A DNA stretch of 64,000 nucleotides from Pristionchus mayeri (lineage: Eukaryota > Nematoda > Chromadorea > Rhabditida > Neodiplogasteridae). The notes under the pieces are model-generated. The model ran no database searches. It was not told where the DNA came from and was given only the letters and a program-made list of their open reading frames with translations. The stretch's first letter is position 1, and each line of letters starts with the position of its first letter. This document shows, piece by piece, positions 56,301 to 64,000 of this stretch. Where the stretch lies: NCBI GenBank assembly GCA_036245805.1, contig BTRK01000004.1, positions 46,192,690 through 46,256,689 of the forward strand. The letters are read 5' to 3'. The position numbers and the translations under genes were made by a program.

Positions 56301-59300
56301 GTACATCATTAGCTTTAGTGCCCATCGGTGCAGTCTTTTTGCTGCTATCACCGGTAATTCGTGTTTAGGACCAAAAATTCTCACTAATGGTTGATGGTCT
56401 GTGAGTAAGGTAAATTTTCTGCCATACAAAAATTGGGCGAATTTTTCTACGCCATAGATAATTCCAAGAGCTTCTTTCTCTATTTGTGCGTAATTCTTTT
56501 CGCATTTAATGAGTGATCGCGATGCGTATGCTATCACTTTTTCATCTCCATCTGGGTACTTATGGTAGATCACTGCTCCAATGCCATAATCTGACGCGTC
56601 TGTTGCTAATATCACTGGAGTGTTTGGATCGTAATGAGCAAGTACATCCGTTTCTGATAGTCGACTTTTTATTTTCGAATGCCTCACGCTGCTCATTTTC
56701 CCAGATGAATTCTGCATCCTTTTTACGGAGTGCATTAAGTGGGGCGGCTAGGGTGGATAAATCCTTTATGATTTTACCGTAGTAATTGATCATTCCTAGG
56801 AAGGACTCCACCTGCTTAATATTTCGTGGTTCTGGCATTTCTAACATTGCTTTGACCTTCTCTGGCGAGGGTCTAATGCCTTCTTTATCCACTATGTGCC
56901 CCAGGAATTCCATTCTTTCTACGAGGAATGCACACTTTTCTCTACTGAGACGGAAACCTGCGTTTCTCATTCTAGTAAATACTTGGTTCAGCCTTTCTAA
57001 GTGTTCCTCATCTGTGGGTGCGGTTATTGTGATATCATCTAAGTATGCCAGCACTCCAGGAATTCCTACCAGTGTCTGTTCCATAATCTTTTGGAAGATT
57101 GCTGGTGCTGATGCTACCCCAAAAGGGAGTCTCTGGTATTGAAATAGGCCTTTCTGTGTGTTTAGTACCAGGTATTTCTTGGACTGCTCGTCCAACTCTA
57201 CTTGGGTGTAGGCATCCTTTAAATCTATTTTGGAGAATTTCTTTCCACCATTTAGTTGATGAAACATGTCATCTGGTTTGGGTAACGGGTATTGATTAAT
57301 ATCCAGTACTGGGTTAACTGTTACCTTGAAATCTCCACATAATCTTACTTTTCCGCCTGGTTTAGGCACTACTACTAAAGGAGTAGCCCATTCGGCGTGG
57401 TCGACAGGTTTGATACTACCTTGCGCCACCATATTATCTAAGGTCTCATCTACTTTAGGCTTGACCGCAAATGGAACCGGTCGAGCTCTGAAGAATTTTG
57501 GCTGAGGATTTTTGTTCTTGAACTTGAGAGTAGCTTTCGCTACAGTGCACTTTCCCAGTTCTTTTCCAAAAACCTCTGCGTTATCTTCTAGAATCTTTTT
57601 CACCTTGCTAGCTAGATCTAACTTATCATCAGTGATCTAGTGGATTCCTTGATCATAGACAGGACCTAGATTCATGCTGAACCTTGTAATTGCGTCTCGG
57701 CCCCATAATGCGGGTGCCGGACGATCCAGAACGTGTATGTCTAATGGAGCTCTCAGGTTATTCCATTTTATCGATGCCCTCAACGTTCCCTTAAACAGGA
57801 GAGGTGTTCCTGAGTATGCTCGTGCGGATCTGCTCGATGCTACTAAGGCTGGTTTGCCCAAAGCTTCCCATACTTGTGAACCAATGATAGTCATGCTTGA
57901 TCCAGTATCTAATTCAAACTTTACGGTCTTTCCTAATACTTCTGTCTGTATCATACATTTAGGATATTCACACCCTTTTACATTGTTCACTGTGGGCTGC
58001 ACATACTGTACCAGATCTTTATCAAAGCTCAAGTCGGGATCGGAGTATACACCATGAGTTCTCTTCTTATCGCGATGCCAGCACTGCTCATTGGTGTGTC
58101 CAGACTTGTTGCACAGGGTACAGTATCGACCTCGATTACGGGTATTAGCTCTAGAGTAATGATGACTCATTTTATTGTGGGAGCTACGAGAGTCCTTCTG
58201 TCCTTTTCTATGGAAGGATTTAGACTTACCGTTATTCGGTTTGTTCTGGTACTGCTTAGCGAAGCGTACTTGGGTAGGCTTCCTTGCATTGTCCACTCCG
58301 TGGACTGATCCTCCCGAGTGGCGGACATCGGTCGCGCCTTTTCCGGCTCTCTCGTGAGCTTCGGCTATAGCTAATAGCTCTTGCGCAGTTTTATCACTCT
58401 GCTCTAGCAATTTCTGTCTAATTTCATCTGATTTTATTCCAGAAATGAATGCGAGTGACATAAAAGCATCCCTGGCATCGCTAGCATTTTTTATCTTTTC
58501 AAACTGGCAAGTTTTAGCCGCGCTCTGAATTTCGTACAGGAACTCCTCCATCCTTTGTGTGCTTTTCTGTGATAGCTGTGTCAGCTTGAATCTTTCTGAC
58601 AAAACAAGCACCTTAGGCTGGAATCTAGTGGTCATAGCCTCTTTGAGCTCTTCGTATGTATACTGCTCTAGTTCATTTGCAGGGAGGAGTCCTTCCAACA
58701 TAGCATAATTCAGTTCACCTATTTCCTCCAGGAATACGTATTTTTTCGATTCCAGGGGAATTTTTCTCATAGTCATGAAGTTTTCCAAACGCTTAATCGA
58801 AATGCGCCAATCACTTCCTGGTAGGTATGCACCAGGGGGCTTCCCTTGGTACGGTACTTCTACCAGTGTGGGTGCTGCGGGGGCACCGGCACCGGCACCA
58901 GCACCACCATAAAGGTTGAACACGTCGTACACCGAGTTACTGTACGATGAGTTCGTACTGTAACCTTCAGTATGACTTTGCCTGAATGTAGTATTATCAG
59001 CATCGGCATGCCCTTTGCGGGTTCTCGATATGCTGTCAGTATTATTAGCATCGGCATGCCCTTTGCGGGTTCTCGATATGCTTTCATCGGCTCCTAAGCC
59101 GGAGATGGTAGGTGGGAGGGGAGACCTACGCTCCGTTGGAGGTGCCGATGAACTCCTTGTGTTCGGTGTCACTTCTCCCATTATGAGGGGAGCAGTTGAG
59201 GCAGGCGTCGATCGCTGAGATCGCTGCGATGTCGTTGGTGTAGACGGTGTCCCTGGGTTGCTGTGATGGCTCATCTTGGATACGGTATCTGATATGCTAT

Positions 59301-62300
59301 GTATTAGTCTCTAGTACGGGGTCAAAGGTGGAGATTGACTCTCCAAAGTGGTACTACAGTAATCGGGGTATCGGGGGAGAACCTCAGTTACTGTAGACGA
59401 TCCCGCGTAGTTCGAAGACTGATCGCCAGTTGGTTCTTGTGTAGTAGACCAAAGACGAGAGAGAGTAGACTGATTTATCTCGGATGAGAATGAAGGAAGA
59501 GGGGAGCGACGGGGTTTATATACCCACTAGCGGACCGACTAATCGAGGGTAATGAGGATGGTAATGTGGGGATTATCTTCATATCACTTCCTGGTCCTCG
59601 AGAAGAGTGGCTCGGTTGAAGACAAGAAGAGAGTCTGAGTCAATAGATAATGCTAGTCCTGTATTTTTGAAATCACAAACATGGAAATGCGCCGCATGAG
59701 AATTATTTTCCATCGTAAAGACATTTAGCTATTTTGGCAATACAAACCGAGAACTCAGCGAAGAAACCTGTGGTTCAAGGCGGTAATAGTAATGTTGAAA
59801 CACAAATCAGATACTCGATCAAAAATGTCTTTATCACTTTGAATGGATTCCTTACAATGAATTTCCCGTTCTCACCTCATTCTCCACTATAATAATCTCC
59901 GTCGCCTTGGGAAAGATGGAGAAAGCGGCTGAGATCGAGGAAAGAAGGAGATCTGAAGAGGAATGGAAGATGAGAGATCAAATATCAAATTTCTCAACGA
60001 TTTCACTATAATTCACTGACTCTTTTTTCGAGGGTGAGATAAAGCAATACTAAAGAAAATCAGGTCTCCAAATACCAAATAATAACCGTGAAACACTTTC
60101 GAAACCTATTTGTCATCGGCCTAACTAACCGTTGTACTTGCTGGTCGCATTGATTGGAAGGGGTTTGAAGTGGAAGAGAAGGGCGAGATCACCGGCCATC
60201 TTGGATATCGAATATTAGGGTTTGATAATATTTATTGCAAAATTACTCGAATACAACCAGATTAGTACGTTTTACGCTTTAGATAATGAAAATTCGGAAC
60301 AAGAACACTCCTTCACCACTTTATCATACGAGACCCCCGTTACACCCAACCCTCGATTCTTTGAAATTTAAATTTTCAGGTTAGCTAGACGAACATAGTT
60401 TCACCTTGTACTCCTTATTATGGGCGACGATGACCAATTGAGTGTTTATTCCCGGTTGGGCGATGAGAGAATCGAGAGTGAAACGGAGTCGATCCAGAGA
60501 TTCGCCTGGGGATGAGGAGATCAAAGATCGGAATTGACGTCATGACGGTTATGATTGCTTAAAACTCTATCTCGATGCTTAAAGTTGATTTCAACTACTA
60601 TTCTATAAATATTCTTTTAGAAGAAAAATATCGTGGAACTGTAGCTTGAATCACAAGAACTACTCATATTAAGCATGTAACCCGAATGCTCGCTCAAAAG
60701 CCACAGCATAATTAGGCTAACTTTACTGTGCAATGCTCTATTTCTGAATACGCTAGAAACTGTTGTTCTCAGCGACAACACGAATAGTAATAGCCATGAT
60801 AACAATGCAATTTAAGAGACCATCCACCAGAAAACGTAAATAGGTCACGGATGTCCAAAATTCGAAAAAATTTCTAACTTTTTTCTTGAAGTGGTCCTCA
60901 TGAATGCTGATTAACAGGCTATATGGGAATGTCTATAGGTCGATTTTTAAAAAGTTACCGTAACCCATCGATTTTGGGGTCGAAAAATTTCATATTTCAA
61001 AAGTACACCAATTATAGACTTCCTGGTGTATTTTCACCTGTAGAAAACGAATTTCGATGTTAGAGATCGAGAAAATGCGATTACAAAAATATAGTAGCCA
61101 AAAACTGCTCAAAAAGTGACTTTAGCAGTCATAACTTATTTCTATGTGAGCCGTCTTAAACGGGATTAAGGGTTTACAAACTTCAACATGTATCAAGTCT
61201 ACCAAATTTTTTTGAGATTCGCCTGGAGAAGAGGAGATCAAAGATCAGAAGTGGGGTCATCACTGTTATTTTTTTTATAATCTAAGTCCATCTCTATACA
61301 ACTGCAAGTTGAATTAGAACTATTATTCTAACAAGAATTCAAAATTCCTACAATTCGAAAATCGTGTTGTTTTTATAGGTACAACTAGCGCTCGGACTAC
61401 TACAAATTAAATCAAAACCACTACTCGAAACGAGAATGAAACCCGAATGCTTGCTCACCAGCCACAACCAAAATGGGCACGTTGAAGATCGGGTCGTCGG
61501 CTCGTTTTGGACCAGTGAGAGGACGGGGAACAATCACATCGTCCAGATGAGATTCTGAGTAAGTAGGCAATTAAGAAAGGTATAATATTATGAATATTTT
61601 CGTATAGAGACATGCCCCAGAATCATATCGAAGGGTGATCAAGAACTGCGATTATCTCAAACTGCAGAACCACCAAAGCAACAGGTTCTACTAAATTTAT
61701 TCAGCGCCCTGAGAACCCGATTCTAGCTCGGAATTAACGTCTGAAACCCAACTGACCCTGGCAGAATTCGTCCATTCTGTCGTACTTGGCGCAGAAGTGT
61801 CTCTTGGCTGCATTCTGCTTATCAGATCGACGCTCAGACGGACCGCTCACTGTAATCGTTTACTTTTTAAAACTAGAATCGACAGTACGAGCATGATCAA
61901 CTAACATCAAATCCCAGATATCATAACTTGAATGTGCACACAGAATCCGCCATGATCACCTAGTCACAATATGAAAATATATACTGACGACTTGCAGGAA
62001 CGCATATGTTCGCATCGATAGGGGTCGCCCATGCATTTCCAGCGGGGAAATTGAGATCTTCGAAGGGGAAAAAACGCGAATGCCTGCCAAGATAATTTTT
62101 TGTGTATTTCAGGTTGAAACAGTCGATATTACCGCTTCGAGTATGAACAAACCGTTAACAGTACATAGTGAAACCAGTTACAGCCTGGTTCAAAGACAGT
62201 TTTCGGATCCACCGTACCTTTCTGTCCAACGAAGAACCAAGATGCGCGGAATTTGAGGCGATGAACCATCGAAGAACCGAGTTCGTAGAAGATCTGCTTG

Positions 62301-63910
62301 GCCATGTCGGAGAGCCTGTGTGATAGATTTATGCTATTGTGGATTGCCAGCTACAGACATAGTGTTTCAGCGTCACCTCTTTGAACTAATACGCGAAATG
62401 AAACGCAAAAGACAATTGACCCAATGAATCAAAATTAAACAAAATTAAGCTTATAAATTCTGCCATCGTTCTTTCTCGTTTCACACCTTTGTTATATCAC
62501 ATCGATATACTATTCGTTCAATGGTACAAAGGATATATCTTCTATTAATCCAATCAATTTAATAATCCTACAGTACTCACATGAACCTGAATCTATTGTT
62601 CTCCAATCAATACTGAATCTACAGTACTCACATGCTGCTGGCCTCGTCGAAACTGACAACGGCAACGATGTCTCCCTCCACGAGACCGTCCAGGAAGAGT
62701 TCCAGTGACGTCGATTCTGAATGACGTTTCATACTTACAATTAGTGTATTCGTGGTACTGTAACTTTGTCATCGAAAATTCAGCAAAAGTGCATTTTGAT
62801 GCATTATCCTATACAGCGAAATCGTCGCAAGTATCAATTCCGCTTGAACCACTAATAGATTAATCCTACGCGCACCACTGATCAAGATGATGAATGAAAT
62901 GTTTAGGAGACCAACACTCACCCTTCTCATAGGTGTCGAAATGTCCCGTCTTCACGATCTTTCTGCTCTTCGAATCAATTACTGCAACATTCAGTCCACG
63001 ACCAACCTCGTTGAGGCCTGAAAGAAATTTTTTACTGTAGCTGTATTACTGTAGCAAGCTATAACTAACTGCAAAAATAGCAGATCAGGTATCAGGTACT
63101 ATAACTGTGTAATATCCTAACAGCAATAACTTCACAGTGTCATCTTCATTCTTCATTTTCCACTATTTGTTACCATCATCATAGATGTTTCAACTTCAAC
63201 ATAACAAAAGAAGCTCTTCGGGCCGTTGATTCAGTATTGGGAAATGTTGGAAACCTATCAAAAATTAATTACCAGCAGCGAACACCATTCTTCCTTCCAC
63301 ACACATCCTCGGATGGTCGTCCTTGTTGGCTCCCGAGTAGAAATGCATCGGAAGCAAATCTGAAGTGATTAATGTACCTCTACAGTACCCTGCTAATAGT
63401 GTCATGTACCGTATCCCTCCTCGTACTACCGTACTACATTCTTCCCCTACCGTATTCCTTTCTCCTCACCAGCAGCACAGACGGGTGTGTGACCACACTG
63501 TGGCCATTCCTCTCCCTGTAGAACTCCCTTCTGTCCCTCTCCTCCTCCCTCTCCAGCCTGTGCACGAAGAAGCTCCGCCAGACGAGCCTCGTCCACTCTA
63601 AGTATAGAGATGATTACGGTAAGCCGATTATGGTAGAATAAAGAAAATATTTCCCTGTGGGAAATTTTAAGTACCTTCTTGGGCTATATCAAATTGTTTT
63701 TAAATACGACAGTCAGTGCCAATTGAATCGTTCACCAATTCAACTGTGAGAATATATACCAACATTGAAACTCGAAAGTGAAGTTTCACTGTTTTAGCGC
63801 TCTCACCTGTTGACATCCTTCTTCTCTTCTATGGTGGCATTCAGTTTCCCCAGCGGGAAATCGAAGCAGCCGTTGATGTCAGAAGTAGTAGTGGCACCCA
63901 GAGGCAACAG
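53363..63910 (-). CDS. POMGNT1: POMGNT1-like protein (ILEI/FAM3 stem plus GT13 domain), 5' partial
   Basis: Fifteen exons join in frame to 499 codons: 63910-63807, 63597-63470, 63359-63273, 63017-62922, 62716-62632, 62315-62218, 61849-61757, 61554-61459, 60505-60405, 60199-60130, 59952-59876, 54739-54640, 54267-54133, 53824-53677, 53441-53363. Exons 3-6 form an ILEI/PANDER (FAM3) domain: MCVEGRMVFAAG, RGLNVAVIDSKSRKIV, FDTYEK, LELFLDGLVEGDIVAVVSFD, LGSSMVHRLKFRASWFFVGQ. From exon 8 the GT13 fold follows: NVPILVVAG, RLRFTLDSLIAQPGINTQLV, SISAAFSIFPKATE, DLLFFFSQLLDVMKRDESI, IIVPEVSRVV. In vertebrates this enzyme adds GlcNAc to O-mannose in the Golgi. Here the acidic metal-binding motif (LEED type) reads VENE, and the WDWDxW segment is replaced by an Ala/Ser run, so activity is doubtful. 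A terminal exon at 53317-53300 or the pieces near 52461-52730 may complete it. Confidence 0.75.
54758..54975. mobile_element. MITE with GGCACTTCTGCAGAAGACCGG ends
   Basis: CACTTCTGCAGAAGACCGGA at the left and TCCGGTCTTCTGCAAAAGTG at the right. It sits 43 bp from the left LTR of the gypsy element, in the same intron. Confidence 0.85.
55018..55245 (-). repeat. 3' LTR of the gypsy element
   Basis: Same sequence as 59429-59656 except at three sites (GTAGAAG/GTAGTAG, AATGCGGGG/AATGTGGGG, CTTCTTGG/CTTCCTGG). Confidence 0.9.
55398..57636 (-). pseudogene. pol: pol of the gypsy element (RT, RNase H, truncated integrase)
   Basis: Read from 57636 downward. RT: KARPVPFAV-type entry, YPLPKPDDMFHQLNG, LPFGVASAPAIFQKIM and the catalytic YLDD box. 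RNase H: LATDASDYGIGAV, LTDHQPLVRIFG. The integrase zinc finger (HANHYG...CPVC) follows, then the first part of the catalytic core. The frame changes by one base near 56690, between RT and RNase H. A second change occurs near 55790 and a stop near 55710. After the first integrase Asp the core is lost. The frame continues instead into a Pro/Ala-rich stretch (QVAPAAIPPPQVSTP) ending at 55398. Not functional for integration. Confidence 0.85.
57637..59274 (-). CDS. gag: Gag-protease polyprotein of the gypsy element
   Basis: The frame is intact over 545 residues. It has a Ser/Thr/Pro-rich N-terminus containing a tandem duplication of DSISRTRKGHADA, then a capsid-like helical region (residues ~165-330), one CCHC knuckle (CTLCNKSGHTNEQC, ~residue 410) and an aspartic protease with FELDTGSSMTIIG. 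It ends in a single UAG, after which the pol frame continues in the same phase without an AUG. That leaves either stop-codon readthrough or a point mutation. Confidence 0.85.
   Translation of the reverse strand: MSHHSNPGTPSTPTTSQRSQRSTPASTAPLIMGEVTPNTRSSSAPPTERRSPLPPTISGLGADESISRTRKGHADANNTDSISRTRKGHADADNTTFRQSHTEGYSTNSSYSNSVYDVFNLYGGAGAGAGAPAAPTLVEVPYQGKPPGAYLPGSDWRISIKRLENFMTMRKIPLESKKYVFLEEIGELNYAMLEGLLPANELEQYTYEELKEAMTTRFQPKVLVLSERFKLTQLSQKSTQRMEEFLYEIQSAAKTCQFEKIKNASDARDAFMSLAFISGIKSDEIRQKLLEQSDKTAQELLAIAEAHERAGKGATDVRHSGGSVHGVDNARKPTQVRFAKQYQNKPNNGKSKSFHRKGQKDSRSSHNKMSHHYSRANTRNRGRYCTLCNKSGHTNEQCWHRDKKRTHGVYSDPDLSFDKDLVQYVQPTVNNVKGCEYPKCMIQTEVLGKTVKFELDTGSSMTIIGSQVWEALGKPALVASSRSARAYSGTPLLFKGTLRASIKWNNLRAPLDIHVLDRPAPALWGRDAITRFSMNLGPVYDQGIH
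59429..59656 (-). repeat. 5' LTR of the gypsy element
   Basis: It contains GGTTTATATACCCACTAGCG on the plus strand (TATA-like on either strand). In the minus orientation gag starts 154 bp downstream. Confidence 0.9.
60480..61460 (-). repeat. Intronic partial tandem duplication of the POMGNT1-like exon 8-9 region
   Basis: 60490-60800 and 61212-61460 are copies: AGATTCGCCTGG.GA.GAGGAG at their left ends, and CCCGAATGCT.GCTCA..AGCCACA at their right ends. Exon 8 (61459-61554) and exon 9 (60405-60505) are the working ends of the outer copies. Broken pieces of each lie between them, separated by the element at 60812-61130. Confidence 0.75.
60812..61130. mobile_element. Single arm of a TTAA foldback element
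   Basis: TTAAGAGACCATCCACCAGA and GGGGTCGAAAAATTTCATAT match one arm of 30316-31724. The second arm is absent. Confidence 0.75.
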
Positions 63911-64000
63911 CTAAAAAGTCATGAACAATAGATTATTATAAATTTGCGGTACATTGTGAGTGAAAGATAACCGAATCCGGCAATTTGTTTTTTTTTAAAT

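Larger units (their letters stand above)
55017..59656 (-). mobile_element. Ty3/gypsy LTR retrotransposon, full-length but defective
   Basis: Two LTRs of 228 bp (55018-55245 and 59429-59656) flank gag-pol genes read on the minus strand. I count three mismatches between the LTRs. A primer-binding start TGGCGATCAG follows the 5' LTR (59428 downward). A purine tract GGGGAGGAGTTGGG precedes the 3' LTR. TAGT occurs at 55013-55016 and 59654-59657, compatible with a 4-bp target duplication if the last three LTR bases belong to it. The element lies inside an intron of the POMGNT1-like gene, same orientation. Confidence 0.9.

Overview
This is animal nuclear DNA, most likely from a nematode. Support: many short introns with GT...TTTCAG-type borders, serpentine exon chains that join in frame, abundant small foldback elements, and very frequent TACGGTA/TACTGTA words. 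A diplogastrid-like worm (Pristionchus type) is a guess only. No operons, CRISPR arrays or tRNA genes were seen. All gene models are hand-built by joining exons whose phases agree.

Layout. 1-735 is a ~175-bp tandem repeat. 737-14700 is a transposon-dense block: a decayed reverse-transcriptase unit bounded by inverted termini, small MITEs, TTAA-ended foldback elements, a ~0.93-kb repeat in three copies, and a Gag-like zinc-knuckle ORF. Most of the block is arranged as one large inverted repeat (arms about 3209-7738 and 10897-14697). 15533-17256 (minus) is a secreted or membrane gene with a PAN-like and possibly a CUB-like domain. Its promoter and signal-peptide start are duplicated head-to-head at 17860-18067. 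18058-19220 is repeats.

20059-36505 (plus) is one ~35-exon gene whose exons join to exactly 1276 codons. It encodes an unrecognised, highly charged, probably nuclear protein. Exon blocks have been tandemly duplicated, and several carry segments that look like SUMO-interacting motifs. Its introns hold a mariner copy, a 1.4-kb TTAA foldback element and many small palindromes.

36506-48900 is gene-poor: TACGGTA-rich DNA, a GC-rich possibly structured stretch (38890-39480), the wreck of a p68/DDX5-like DEAD-box helicase gene with tandem cassettes (39897-41936), foldbacks, and ~3 kb of purine-rich satellite (45590-48540). 48906-51444 (plus) is a candidate four-TM membrane protein gene, and 52106-52358 is a possible mini-gene.

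52460-64000 (minus) is a gene continuing beyond the right edge. Its 15 in-frame exons (499 codons) read as an ILEI/FAM3 stem domain followed by a GT13 glycosyltransferase domain, the architecture of POMGNT1. The acidic metal-binding motif and the WDWDxW segment appear lost. A 4.64-kb Ty3/gypsy element with nearly identical LTRs sits inside one of its introns in the same orientation.
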